A stretch of DNA of 64,000 nucleotides, taken from contig JADFOP010000006.1 of NCBI GenBank assembly GCA_022562795.1, positions 1 through 64,000 on the forward strand. The letters run 5' to 3'. Source of the stretch: Nitrospinota bacterium. GTDB lineage: Bacteria; JADFOP01. The number at the start of each line of letters is the position of its first letter. The first letter of the stretch is position 1. This document shows positions 56,108 to 64,000 of this stretch, piece after piece. Under the pieces are notes generated by a model. It did not search any database and was not told the DNA's origin. It saw only the letters and a list, made by a program, of their open reading frames with translations. The translations under genes and the position numbers were made by a program.

Positions 56108-57235
56108 TCAAACCGCCACGTCAGGATCTAGCTCAACGATAACGGGGTCCCCTGCCCGGGGCGCCCAAGCTTCATCCAAGTCCGGGACGATCTCGCGAAT
56201 CGCGCTCTCCTCGCTGGCCATGATCGTCAAGTCCCCCTTGATCCCGCAGACAAGGGGACGCAGCTTAATCCGGTCGTTGAGCCCGATGAGCCCCCGGCTG
56301 TATGCGAAGAGAAAGGCGTAGGGGCCGTTGAGCAGCCCGCTTCCGTAAACCATCCTCAAGTTGGTGAGCGCTTCCCTTTCGCCCTTTTCCAGCATGTCAA
56401 TATCATCCCAGAAGGGAGCCGCCAAGGCCAAACAGGCGATCCGGTGCGGGAGGCCGTGCTTGCGAATCATGAGGTCTAGCATGTAGGCGATGACCTCGGT
56501 GTCGGTCAAGAGGGCTAAGCGGTAGCCGTACATCTCCAGGTAGCGCTTGTTGATACCGTAGCTTGATATCTCCCCATTGTGAACGATGGACCAATCAAGC
56601 AGTGTGAATGGGTGAGCGCCGCCCCACCAGCCGGGAGTGTTCGTGGGGAAACGGTTGTGGGCAGTCCAAAGGTACGCCCGGTACTCGTCGATCCGGAAGA
56701 ACTCGGCCACCTGCTCGGGAAACCCTACGCCCTTGAATACCCCCATGTTCTTGCCGCTGGAGAAGACGAAGGCCCCGGTAATATCTAAGTTGATGTGCAT
56801 GACGGTCCTGACGACGATATCGTCGTCACCCATCCCCTCCATGCCCCTGCGTTCGAGATCTTCCACGCGCTCGTGAGGTGCGACGAAGTAGCGTTTGAGC
56901 AGGGGGCTGTCTTTAATCGAGGCGATCGGGCGGACGGGGATCGTCTCTTGGTGCTTGATCAAGAGGTACTCGTTCAGAAATTCCTCGGTCTCATGGACGC
57001 TTGAGATTCCCTCGAACATGATATGGAGGGCGTAGTAGTCCTTGAACTCAGGGTAAATCCCGTAGGCCGCAAAGCCCGACCCCAGGCCATTGCCCCGGTC
57101 GCGCTGGTGGCATATGGACCTGATGATGAGATCACCGTCTATGAGCTCTCCCCGGCGGTGGATGATTCCCGTCATCCCGCAGCTGGAGATATCTTTCTCA
57201 TAACGATGCGAAAATCTGTCCCTGTCCCATCGCAC
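56108..57235 (-). CDS. Class II glutamine amidotransferase (GltB N-terminal domain alone)
   Basis: 375 residues. The nucleophile is Cys19 in ISSCGMTGIIHRRGE; no start codon stands right before it, so an 18-residue propeptide should be removed, as in glutamate synthase. Substrate residues fit: YLWTAHNRFPTNTPGWWGGAHPF carries the Arg and Asn/Gly of the glutaminase pocket and HNGEISSYG follows. It would release ammonia from glutamine for the partner synthase domain. The start is GTG at 57235 with GGGAGGGG upstream; an out-of-frame ATG at 57230 can be ignored. Promoter at 57399-57427. Confidence 0.88.
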   Translation of the reverse strand: MRWDRDRFSHRYEKDISSCGMTGIIHRRGELIDGDLIIRSICHQRDRGNGLGSGFAAYGIYPEFKDYYALHIMFEGISSVHETEEFLNEYLLIKHQETIPVRPIASIKDSPLLKRYFVAPHERVEDLERRGMEGMGDDDIVVRTVMHINLDITGAFVFSSGKNMGVFKGVGFPEQVAEFFRIDEYRAYLWTAHNRFPTNTPGWWGGAHPFTLLDWSIVHNGEISSYGINKRYLEMYGYRLALLTDTEVIAYMLDLMIRKHGLPHRIACLALAAPFWDDIDMLEKGEREALTNLRMVYGSGLLNGPYAFLFAYSRGLIGLNDRIKLRPLVCGIKGDLTIMASEESAIREIVPDLDEAWAPRAGDPVIVELDPDVAV

Positions 57236-57398
57236 GGCTTTGCCCCTCCCTCACAGGAGTGATAGGGCCGCATCCACTTTGAGGCCTGGCCAAGGTATAT
57301 ATACCCTTCGCTCCCCTTCTCCTAACAATGTGTCGAGTGAAGATTTTCCCGACAAGAGCGAGGCGGGAGAACCCGGGAAGACCCCATTTAAACTCTTT

Positions 57399-57427
57399 AT
57401 GCTACTGAGCGTCACCTATACTGTCAA
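57399..57427 (-). promoter_or_regulatory. Sigma70-type promoter of the amidotransferase gene
   Basis: Minus strand: TTGACA (57427-57422), 17-base spacer, TAGCAT (57404-57399). The leader of about 160 bases contains the perfect palindrome GGTATATATACC at 57294-57305, a possible protein-binding site. Confidence 0.65.
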
Positions 57428-57452
57428 TCATTATTTTTGAGGCCCAACGTCA

Positions 57453-58142
57453 TTAGCGACGCTCAGGCTCACGGATAACAAGGGTCGGGTAGAGAAGTTT
57501 CTTTTGAAGGCGGCGCCCTATGAGGGCGGCTTCCTTCCGAGACTCGTATGGGCCCACCCTGACCTGGTGGGGCTTAGGAGCGTTCCTTGCGGTTAGGGCT
57601 TTGGCCCTGTAGCCCTGCCGTCGAAGCTCTTGTGTCAGGCGGCGTGCATTCTCCTTGTATTGGAATGCCGCGACCTGGACGAAGTAACGTCGAGAAGGCT
57701 TCACGCCCTTCGGGCGGACGGTTTTTGGAGGGCTCGTCGGAAGAGGCTTAGCAAGCACCGGAGCGGCCTTTTTAGACACAATAGCTTCGAGGGGCGGAGG
57801 GGCCTCGCCTGTCGGCTTGAAGGGGACGAAGGTCTCCCCATCCCGAGGAGAGCCCTCTTTGAGTGTTTCGAAGAAGGTGAGTTGATCGGACTTCCCAGTC
57901 GCCCGTTCTCCGGAACGCGTTTCTTTAGGTGCCGTCTTTTTCGAAGGGGCGGCCAATGAGAGGACGCGAGTCGTCTCCGGCGGCGACGCGGTGGTCTTGG
58001 GCCTCGCCAGGGGTCCAAGAAAGGCCCCCACTACCACCCCGACACCGAAGAGGACACAGCCTCCCACGGCCAAGCTCACACCGGAGCGGCGGGCCCGTCG
58101 CCTTGGGATCGCTGGGGCTCTGGTCTTGCGCTGAGCGGCCAC
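57453..58142 (-). CDS. SPOR-domain membrane protein
   Basis: 229 residues. A basic cytoplasmic N-terminus (RKTRAPAIPRRRARR) is followed by one membrane helix at about 22-44 (VSLAVGGCVLFGVGVVVGAF), a Pro/Lys-rich spacer, and a C-terminal SPOR domain at about 150-225 (RRYFVQVAAFQYKENARRL, VRVGPYESRKEAALIGRRL). SPOR domains bind denuded septal peptidoglycan, so a division role is likely. Start is a GTG at 58142, 3 bases after the argS stop. Confidence 0.88.
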   Translation of the reverse strand: MAAQRKTRAPAIPRRRARRSGVSLAVGGCVLFGVGVVVGAFLGPLARPKTTASPPETTRVLSLAAPSKKTAPKETRSGERATGKSDQLTFFETLKEGSPRDGETFVPFKPTGEAPPPLEAIVSKKAAPVLAKPLPTSPPKTVRPKGVKPSRRYFVQVAAFQYKENARRLTQELRRQGYRAKALTARNAPKPHQVRVGPYESRKEAALIGRRLQKKLLYPTLVIREPERR

Positions 58143-58145
58143 CGG

Positions 58146-59828
58146 CTACATTGCCTCCGGCGCCGACACACCCAGCAGCCCCAGAGCGTTGGCCAGCACC
58201 TGCCTTACGGCTTGGACGAGCACGATCCTCGCTGCCGTGAGGGCCTTATCAGGCCCTAAAACGCGGAAGGCCGGCTCGGTGTTCCCGAGATTGTAATACT
58301 GATGAAACTGTGCGGCCAACTCTTGGAGATAAAAGACCAGCCGATGGGGCTCGTAGGCCTGCGCCGCATCGACCACGAGCTCCTCGAAGCGGAGCAGCGT
58401 CACCATGAGGGCCCGCTCCTGCGGCATTTGCAGGGGCTCCAAGTCTGCGGAGGCCGTCTCGGGCAACGCCACCCGTCGAGTGAGAGCTTCCCGCATGATG
58501 CTGCAGATGCGGGCATGGGCATACTGGACGTAAAAGACCGGATTCTCCGACGTCTTCTGCTTGGCCAGCTCAAGATCGAAGTCGAGGTGGCTGTCGGAGC
58601 TGCGCATGAGAAAGAAGAAGCGAGCGGCGTCTCGCCCAACCTCGTCCATCACCTCCCGGAGAGTGACAAACTCCCCGGCCCGGGTGCTCATAGCCACGGG
58701 CTCTCCTCCCCGAAGGAGGGTCACGAACTGAACGAGCACGATATGCAGTGAATCAGGATCGTGCCCCAACGCCTTCATGGCTGCACTAATCCGCGGAATG
58801 TGACCGTGGTGGTCGGCGCCCCATACGTCAATTACCGTCTTGAATCCCCGCTCGTACTTCTCCTGGTGATAGGCAATGTCGCTGGCTAGATATGTGGGCC
58901 GTCCATCCTCTCGCACAACCACCCGGTCCTTCTCGTCGCCGAGGGCGCTGGATTTGAACCACCGAGCCCCATCCCGCTCGTAGAGGTAGCCCGCCTCTTC
59001 CAATGCGTCAAGTGCCCGGTCCACCCGGCCGGACTTAAAGAGACTATCCTCGCTGAACCAACGGTCGTAGGCGACACCGAAGTCCCCTAAATCGGCCTCG
59101 ATGCCACCAAGGAGTGTCTCGGCGGCGAATGCGGTGAAGGTCGGCAAGACAGCGCTCTTATCTTTGTCGAGGTGAGCGGGCCCGTCGCGCTCGATGATAC
59201 GGCGGGCGATGTCGGATATATAGGCCCCTTTGTAGCCGTCATCTGGTAGGGGTTCGTCTCTGCCCAGCTCCTGGCAGTAGCGGCCGTAGGTGGAGAGGCC
59301 GAGCGCATCCATTTGAGATCCAACGTCATTGATATAGTACTCTTTTTGGACTGCAAACCCGGCAGCTTCGAGCATGGAAGCCAGAACGTCGCCCACGGCC
59401 GCACCTCGACCATGACCCACGTGGAGAGGGCCTGTCGGATTTGCGCTTACGAACTCCACCTGTACAGGGCGTCCCCGGCCGACGCTCGAGCGGCCGTAAT
59501 CTGGCCCAGCAACTAAGATTGCCCTTAAGCCATCTCTAAGAAGGGCGCCCGCAAGACGGAAATTGATGAAACCCGGCCCCGCCACCTCGACTGATTCGAA
59601 GACATCGCGATGGGTCTCCAGACGAGGCTGGATCGCTTCGGCCAGATCTCTAGGGGATTTCCGGAGAGGACGGGCGAGCACTAGGGCCACGTTGGTGGCA
59701 AGGTCGCCGTGGCTAGGGTCTTTCGGCCGTTCCACGACGAACGTCCCCGCTTCAACAGGAGGCCTCTCCCCAACCAATCCAGCCTCTTCCAGGGCCTCCT
59801 CCACAATGGTCCGCACCCGCGTTCTCAT
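58146..59828 (-). CDS. argS: Arginyl-tRNA synthetase
   Basis: 560 residues from the ATG at 59828 (GAGGTG upstream); the frame is open to 59930, but the added 34 residues do not look like ArgRS. Add-1 domain at the N-terminus, the HVGH form of HIGH in NPTGPLHVGHGRGAAVGD, the degenerate KMSK region MSTRAGEFVTLREVMDEVG, and a DALR anticodon domain at the end (ITLLRFEELVVDAAQAYEPH-like). Needs tRNA for activation, as a family rule. It precedes the SPOR gene by 3 bases. Confidence 0.95.
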   Translation of the reverse strand: MRTRVRTIVEEALEEAGLVGERPPVEAGTFVVERPKDPSHGDLATNVALVLARPLRKSPRDLAEAIQPRLETHRDVFESVEVAGPGFINFRLAGALLRDGLRAILVAGPDYGRSSVGRGRPVQVEFVSANPTGPLHVGHGRGAAVGDVLASMLEAAGFAVQKEYYINDVGSQMDALGLSTYGRYCQELGRDEPLPDDGYKGAYISDIARRIIERDGPAHLDKDKSAVLPTFTAFAAETLLGGIEADLGDFGVAYDRWFSEDSLFKSGRVDRALDALEEAGYLYERDGARWFKSSALGDEKDRVVVREDGRPTYLASDIAYHQEKYERGFKTVIDVWGADHHGHIPRISAAMKALGHDPDSLHIVLVQFVTLLRGGEPVAMSTRAGEFVTLREVMDEVGRDAARFFFLMRSSDSHLDFDLELAKQKTSENPVFYVQYAHARICSIMREALTRRVALPETASADLEPLQMPQERALMVTLLRFEELVVDAAQAYEPHRLVFYLQELAAQFHQYYNLGNTEPAFRVLGPDKALTAARIVLVQAVRQVLANALGLLGVSAPEAM

Positions 59829-59926
59829 GGACACCTCACTTACCCTGCACGAATCGGGCGCTTGAAAAGAGATTTCGCGGTGAGCACGAAGGATAATGAG
59901 ACAGGCCGGCCGTAAGGCCGTAGACG

Positions 59927-60595
59927 TCATTTGAGGATGCGGGCAATGACCTCATCCCAATTGACATTGGTCGCGTCGTCTTTGGTAATGGGGGACATGT
60001 CTCGAAACTTTTTCGCCTCCTTGAAATTGCTGAAGGCGCTCACCCTGGGCTTGCGGGCTTTCCCGCGCCTGCGACGTCCTGCCGCCGCGAGTCCACGGCG
60101 TGGCTTAGTAACCTTGAAACGCTTAATGGCTCGTTGCTGGCGGCGAGAGGCATCGTGGATTTTTTCCGCCGTCTCGCGCAGCTCAATGGCGCATTGCTCC
60201 AAGTTCTTCACAAGATCTCCAAGAAGGTCGCCCTCGGGCTGGCTGGGCGGGTCAGTCCCGGGAAGATTGCTCGCGGCGCGGTAGACGGCAAACTTTTTGG
60301 GATCCAAGCGTTGGGCCCGAACCATGGCAGCGTGAGCCTCCGTATGCCGCCCCTGGTGATAGATCGCAACTCCCAAATAGAGGTGGGCAAGAAAGTGCCC
60401 GTCCTGGCGGGCCAGCACGCGGGAGAAGGCCGCCTCGGCCTCAGCCCATCGAGATTCATTAATGGCCCTGACCCCCGCCTGAAAGTGTCGGCGGACGGTA
60501 TGGTCAAGGGATTGGCGGCGCTGGAGAAGGGAGAAGCGAAGAGAATTCCAAAGGGCCCGTATGCTGCTCCACAACCCCCCAGCCCTTCGAGCCAT
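59927..60595 (-). CDS. TPR-repeat protein
   Basis: 222 residues. Two to three TPR-type units: FQAGVRAINESRWAEAEAAF, FLAHLYLGVAIYHQGRHTEA and HAAMVRAQRLDPKKFAVYRA (about 38-110). A helical middle and a very basic segment (RRGLAAAGRRRRGKARKPR, about 163-183) come next, so nucleic-acid binding is possible. No signal peptide is clear. It is the first gene of the set with argS, 98 bases away, and diverges from ccdA. Confidence 0.75.
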   Translation of the reverse strand: MARRAGGLWSSIRALWNSLRFSLLQRRQSLDHTVRRHFQAGVRAINESRWAEAEAAFSRVLARQDGHFLAHLYLGVAIYHQGRHTEAHAAMVRAQRLDPKKFAVYRAASNLPGTDPPSQPEGDLLGDLVKNLEQCAIELRETAEKIHDASRRQQRAIKRFKVTKPRRGLAAAGRRRRGKARKPRVSAFSNFKEAKKFRDMSPITKDDATNVNWDEVIARILK

Positions 60596-60683
60596 GTCTC
60601 CGGCCTCCTACATCGAATGCGGATTAAAACATATGATACCAATTCGATGGGCGGAGCGTCAAGGGGGCTGGGAGCAATTTCCC

Positions 60684-60712
60684 TTGAAACCCCCGATGAG
60701 ACGCCATATTAT
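60684..60712 (+). promoter_or_regulatory. Sigma70-type promoter of ccdA
   Basis: TTGAAA (60684-60689), exactly 17 bases, TATTAT (60707-60712). The ccdA ATG is at 60756, so the leader is about 35-40 bases and contains the GAGGGG ribosome site. Confidence 0.7.
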
Positions 60713-60755
60713 TGAAGCGCTCAACAGCGCGGAGCTGACCGAGGGGCAAAACAAT

Positions 60756-61502
60756 ATGGAAGGTGGCGCCAACTTATCGATTCTTATAGCCCTAGGCGCG
60801 GGGCTTCTCTCGTTCCTCTCGCCTTGCGTCCTTCCCCTCTTCCCGAGCTATCTCTCGCTCATCACCGGCACCAGCCTCACAGACCTCGAAGCCTCCCACG
60901 ACCAGCGGATGGTGCGATGGGCGGTCATCGGCAACTCCCTGGCTTTCATCTCAGGGTTCTCGGCAATCTTCATCGCCCTAGGCGCCTCCTTTAGCCTCGC
61001 TGGCCGGTTGCTCCTCATCTATCAAGACATTTTCCGCACCCTGGGCGGCATTCTCATCGTGTTTTTCGGCATCTACATTACTGGCATCTTGAAGATCCCC
61101 GCCCTCGCCCGCTATTATCAGCTTTCGCCACGTGAAAAACCCACCGGCTACATCGGAAGCGGGTTAGTGGGAGCGACCTTCGCCGTCGCGTGGACGCCGT
61201 GTGTGGGCCCCATCCTTGGGGCCATTCTCCTGCTGGCCTCGACCCAAGAGACCGTCAGGGCGGGAGTCGTCATGCTGATAGCTTACTCGGCGGGCCTAGC
61301 GATTCCGTTCTTCCTGAGTGCCCTTGCCGTCAACTCCTTCTTCGCCTTCTCCCGCACCTTCCGCCGCTACATCCAGGGCGTCCACATCACCGGGGGCCTG
61401 ATCCTCATTGCCGTCGGACTCTTGTTGATCACCAACTACTTCACCATCCTGAACGCCTATGCGCTGAAGCTCACCCCGAAGTGGCTGATCCAGTACCTCT
61501 AG
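60756..61502 (+). CDS. ccdA: Cytochrome c biogenesis protein CcdA (DsbD membrane-domain type)
   Basis: 248 residues from the ATG at 60756 (GAGGGG 10 bases upstream). The frame is open from 60561, but the extra 65 residues precede the promoter and are not CcdA-like. Six membrane helices; redox Cys are in LSFLSPCVLPLFPSY and in AWTPCVGPILGAI. It takes electrons from cytoplasmic thioredoxin to periplasmic TlpA/ResA/DsbD-like partners; the convergent TlpA-like gene 30 bases away is the natural partner, and the selenoprotein could be another. Placement is family-level. Confidence 0.93.
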   Translation: MEGGANLSILIALGAGLLSFLSPCVLPLFPSYLSLITGTSLTDLEASHDQRMVRWAVIGNSLAFISGFSAIFIALGASFSLAGRLLLIYQDIFRTLGGILIVFFGIYITGILKIPALARYYQLSPREKPTGYIGSGLVGATFAVAWTPCVGPILGAILLLASTQETVRAGVVMLIAYSAGLAIPFFLSALAVNSFFAFSRTFRRYIQGVHITGGLILIAVGLLLITNYFTILNAYALKLTPKWLIQYL

Positions 61503-61531
61503 CCAGGGGTAGGCTCGCCCAATCACACGAT

Positions 61532-62161
61532 CTACTGCGCGGTGCGGGACGTGGGTTTTAGTGCCGAACGACCTGAACCGGGCCCGGAAGCTCCTTCGGC
61601 CTGCTCGACAAGCTTAACGATTCGCTGAACGGTGACCTCATCGGCCCAGTTGCGTCCGCCGATGACCCGCTCGGTTATTACCCCGCTCCCATCGATGAGA
61701 AAGCTCTCGGGGACTCCGTTCGTCCCATAAAGGCGGGTTATCCGACCTCGGGGGTCCAGGAGAATGGGGAAAGGCAGGTTGAACTCATCCTTGAATAACT
61801 TTACGCTTCGCGCATCTCTGTCAATGGAGATAGCGAGAATCACAAACCGCCTGCCCCGGAGGTGATCGTAGAGCCGCTCCAGGGAGGGCATCTCATCCCT
61901 GCAAGGCACACACCAAGTGGCCCATATGTTGATAAGCACCACCTGGCCGCGGAAATCCTCCAGAGCCACGGTCTCGCCCTCGATCGTCTTAAAGGCGAAG
62001 TCCTGCGCCTTGATGCCCTTGCCCATAGGCTGAAAGACCTCCGTATCGGGCCACTTCAAAACGAGCACAATTGCTACCGTAGCGAGGATCGCAACGACGA
62101 CCAAGGCCAATCTGGCTCTGCTGGCTGACCGAGGTAATCGCGCGGCCTCTTGTTCTTTCAT
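61532..62161 (-). CDS. TlpA/ResA-like thioredoxin, membrane anchored
   Basis: 209 residues from the ATG at 62161 (GGGGAG just upstream). One membrane helix at about 20-38 (LALVVVAILATVAIVLVL) anchors a thioredoxin domain with the normal WCVPC active site in IWATWCVPCRDEMPSLERLY and the cis-Pro region GVPESFLIDGSGVI. A reductant of periplasmic disulfides, for example in cytochrome c maturation. It faces ccdA tail to tail with 29 bases between, no terminator seen. Confidence 0.92.
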   Translation of the reverse strand: MKEQEAARLPRSASRARLALVVVAILATVAIVLVLKWPDTEVFQPMGKGIKAQDFAFKTIEGETVALEDFRGQVVLINIWATWCVPCRDEMPSLERLYDHLRGRRFVILAISIDRDARSVKLFKDEFNLPFPILLDPRGRITRLYGTNGVPESFLIDGSGVITERVIGGRNWADEVTVQRIVKLVEQAEGASGPGSGRSALKPTSRTAQ

Positions 62162-62250
62162 AGCTCCCCATCCCTGGATGAAAAAGGCAGCTCCTGCCCT
62201 TGCCAATAATGGATTGTAGCCCCACCCCACGCTCTCTGGCCAAAGAAGAC

Positions 62251-62280
62251 TTGACAGAGGCCCGACCCGCCTCTTATATT
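62251..62280 (+). promoter_or_regulatory. Sigma70-type promoter of the bamD-like gene
   Basis: TTGACA (62251-62256), then TATATT (62275-62280) with an 18-base spacer, or TTATAT at 62274 with 17. The ATG lies at 62350, so the leader is about 65 bases. Confidence 0.7.
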
Positions 62281-62349
62281 GTGATACCCTGTAAAATAAG
62301 GGGTTTGTGGTAAACTTGCAACCGTTGGCCTTATACGAGAGACCCCTTC

Positions 62350-63141
62350 ATGAGGCCCTCTTTCCACGCTCTTCTTCTTTCGCCCCCACTTAAGGTAGCT
62401 TTTTCCCTTTGCCTCGTGACCATTATGGCCTCCGGTTGCGGCTTTTTCCATAAGGAACCAACTCCGACCGAGCCATCGGCGCTTCTCTCATTTGGCCAAG
62501 AGAAACTGGCAGAGAAGCGTTTCTCGAAGGCCAAAGAACAATTCGAGCGGGTTCTCGAGACCACATCCGACAATGAACTTCGCCTCCAGGCCCTAATCAA
62601 CCTTGCCGACACCCTCTACAAGAATGCCGAGTACGAAGAGGCTCGTTTTCAATACAGAAAGTTTCTCGAGCTGTACCCCGTCCATCCCCTGGCACCGAGG
62701 GCTCAATTCCAGCTCGCCATGTGCAGCTTCGCGGAAATCAAGACCCCCGACCGCGACCAGGCGATTACCCTCGAGGCCCTCCGCCAGTTTGAGCGATTTC
62801 TCCAATCCTACCCAGACCATCCCCTCGCGTCTGAAGCCGAGCAACGTCATGCCTTTTGCATCAATCGCCTGGCTGAGCACGACCTACTGGTTGCCCGATT
62901 CTATTACAAGCTAGGAAAGTACCACTCCGCGATAAACCGCCTCTCGGCCCTCCTGGACAGTTATCCCGACTTTGCCCAGAACGACAAGGCTCTCTACCTC
63001 TTGGGCCAGTCGTACGAAGAAGAGGAGAGCCTTGAAAAAGCCCAGGCGGCTTTCGTTCGCCTAGTCAATGAACATCCCGACAGCGGCTATGCTTCGAGTG
63101 CAAAGAGGGCTCTAAGAAAGTGGCGAAAGAAAGGAGGATGA
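62350..63141 (+). CDS. bamD: BamD-like outer-membrane assembly lipoprotein
   Basis: 263 residues. Lipobox MASGC (Cys30), then TPR-like helical repeats: GQEKLAEKRFSKAKEQFERV, YEEARFQYRKFLELYPVHPL, YKLGKYHSAINRLSALLDSYPDFAQ, and EKAQAAFVRLVNEHPDSGYA. The spacing fits BamD/ComL, the partner of BamA. CpoB/YbgF is a less likely alternative because the coiled coil is missing. It is the first gene before hsp20, but the 167-base gap holds a separate promoter. Confidence 0.88.
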   Translation: MRPSFHALLLSPPLKVAFSLCLVTIMASGCGFFHKEPTPTEPSALLSFGQEKLAEKRFSKAKEQFERVLETTSDNELRLQALINLADTLYKNAEYEEARFQYRKFLELYPVHPLAPRAQFQLAMCSFAEIKTPDRDQAITLEALRQFERFLQSYPDHPLASEAEQRHAFCINRLAEHDLLVARFYYKLGKYHSAINRLSALLDSYPDFAQNDKALYLLGQSYEEEESLEKAQAAFVRLVNEHPDSGYASSAKRALRKWRKKGG

Positions 63142-63222
63142 AAGGAACTAAGAACGGCGAACACAGCAAGAACTTAATTGTCCAGTTTCCCAGAGGCTAA
63201 AGAGGTTCGGGACGAAATAGAC

Positions 63223-63252
63223 CTTGACAATACCAGACTCATATATCATAAT
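63223..63252 (+). promoter_or_regulatory. hsp20 promoter overlapped by a HAIR-like HspR operator
   Basis: TTGACA (63224-63229) and CATAAT (63247-63252) are 17 bases apart. CTTGACA-N7-ACTCATA (63223-63243) matches the HAIR consensus CTTGAGT-N7-ACTCAAG at 10 of 14 fixed positions and covers the promoter. The next regulator gene, 63799, is of the HspR type. Confidence 0.65.
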
Positions 63253-63308
63253 ATGAAATAAAGCAACCTGCACGCTATTTCCGCCTTGCTGGCGCGAAGG
63301 TAAGTGCG

Positions 63309-63728
63309 ATGACAAATAACCTCCGGCCCATATTTCAGGACCTTCTCACGATTCAGGAGCAAATGAACAGCCTTTTTGGCGATATTTCACTTAAGACCCA
63401 AAACACTCCGCCCCCATCAGAGAGTTTCTCACCTCCCGTAGATATTTACGAGACGGCCGGCGAGGTCATCCTGGTGGCTGAGGTCCCCGGCATGAAAGAA
63501 GATGAGGTCGAGCTCGAAATCACCGACAACCTGCTCACCCTCAAGGGCGATCGGAAGCTCGAGCGCGGAAGTCCCGAAGATTCCATACATTTTTTGGAAC
63601 GGTCCCACGGTTCATTCGTTCGAACCTTTACCCTGCCCGGCACGGTGCAGCAGGACAAGGCCAAAGCGACTCTCAAAGACGGGCTCCTCAAGGTGGTTTT
63701 GCCCAAGGTGAAGGTCGCCTCCCAATGA
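63309..63728 (+). CDS. Small heat-shock protein, Hsp20/alpha-crystallin family
   Basis: 139 residues. The alpha-crystallin domain spans about 38-130: PPVDIYETAGEVILVAEVPGM, VELEITDNLLTLKGDRKLE, ERSHGSFVRTFTLPGTVQQD, and ATLKDGLLKVVLPK. An ATP-independent holdase that binds unfolding proteins. It is followed 70 bases later by the HspR-like gene, and the HAIR-like site upstream suggests repression by it in unstressed cells. Confidence 0.94.
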   Translation: MTNNLRPIFQDLLTIQEQMNSLFGDISLKTQNTPPPSESFSPPVDIYETAGEVILVAEVPGMKEDEVELEITDNLLTLKGDRKLERGSPEDSIHFLERSHGSFVRTFTLPGTVQQDKAKATLKDGLLKVVLPKVKVASQ

Positions 63729-63798
63729 GGTTGAGATCGAGAAGGATAGAAAGGCAAGTGAGTGTCCGGGCTGTTGCATTCCAAGGAGAATCGCTACC

Positions 63799-64000
63799 AT
63801 GGTGAGGACCAATGAGCCCGTCTTCATGATCAGCATTGTGGCGCATATGCTTAGCATCCATCCGCAAACGCTGCGCCTCTACGAACGGGAGGGGTTCATC
63901 AAACCATCCCGAACCCTTGGCAACACGCGCCTCTACTCTCAAGACGATGTCGAGGAGATTCGCACCGTTCTCCGGCTCACCCGGGAACTGGGTGTCAATC
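63799..64000 (+). CDS. hspR: HspR-like MerR-family regulator, N-terminal part (cut by window edge)
   Basis: The ATG at 63799 (GGAG 9-10 bases upstream) opens a frame that runs off the window after 67 residues. VFMISIVAHMLSIHPQTLRL and YEREGFIKPSRTLGNTRLYS give a MerR helix-turn-helix of the HspR group, where the phrase HPQTLRxYExxGxxxPSRT is typical. HspR represses heat-shock genes through HAIR boxes, often together with DnaK. A C-terminal part lies outside the window. Confidence 0.85.
   Translation, partial: MVRTNEPVFMISIVAHMLSIHPQTLRLYEREGFIKPSRTLGNTRLYSQDDVEEIRTVLRLTRELGVN

Noticed and set aside
60561-60755. N-terminal extension of ccdA from 60561
   Set aside because: It overlaps the TPR gene start and contains the predicted ccdA promoter; the residues are unlike CcdA.

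Overview
The window (about 58-60% GC by eye) is ordinary core-genome chromosome of a Gram-negative (diderm) bacterium: it carries outer-membrane assembly and LPS transport genes (bamD-like, lptE-like, an AsmA-family giant, a TonB/TolA-type protein, lgt). The gene orders phoH-pgpH-ybeY and alaC-like/hom/thrC/apgM/lysC resemble those of deltaproteobacteria and neighbouring uncultured phyla; no gene here fixes the phylum, so that placement is a guess. No IS element, prophage, CRISPR array, rRNA or tRNA was seen.

Layout. 1-3544 (-): envelope operon (glycine-zipper lipoprotein, small exported protein, TonB/TolA-like protein, repeat protein cut by the window edge) with a good sigma70 promoter. 4092-7790 (+): AsmA-family protein. 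7929-8723 (-): enoyl-CoA hydratase. 8859-14333 (-): lgt, a cysteine-less TlpA-like protein, HtrA protease, M16 peptidase. 14441-15241 (-): anti-sigma-like zinc-finger membrane protein. 15386-16168 (-): DsbA-like lipoprotein with an in-frame UGA and a SECIS-like hairpin. 16430-19971 (-): recO, era, aspS. 20215-30411 (-): lapA-like, HIT, ybeY, pgpH-like, phoH, glnD, xerD, murJ. 30514-30795 (+): rpsT. 30792-34978 (-): holA, lptE-like, leuS. 35126-40340 (-): riboflavin operon ribD-ribE-ribBA-ribH plus nusB, a lone M17 N-terminal-domain protein and a phosphoesterase, led by an FMN riboswitch with a terminator. 40664-45556 (-): Nudix, ppdK, ACT protein, FAH-family enzyme. 45739-48768 (-): glyS, glyQ with a tandem-repeat leader. 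48978-55037 (-): lysC, apgM, thrC, hom, alaC-like. 55238-57235 (-): two detached glutamate synthase domains. 57453-60595 (-): SPOR protein, argS, TPR protein. 60756-61502 (+): ccdA; 61532-62161 (-): TlpA-like thioredoxin. 62350-64000 (+): bamD-like, hsp20 and the start of an HspR-like MerR regulator, with a HAIR-like operator in front of hsp20.

The most striking item is the DsbA-like gene. Two reading frames that look like separate ORFs join across one TGA placed exactly where the first cysteine of a CPFC active site belongs. The following RNA can fold into an 8-bp hairpin with one bulged U and a 5-nt loop, 21 nt after the UGA, which fits the bacterial SECIS model. I read it as a selenocysteine lipoprotein with a U-P-F-C active site, that is, a selenium-dependent envelope thiol oxidoreductase. 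Other thioredoxin-fold proteins in the window include one that has lost both active-site cysteines and a normal WCVPC protein facing ccdA.
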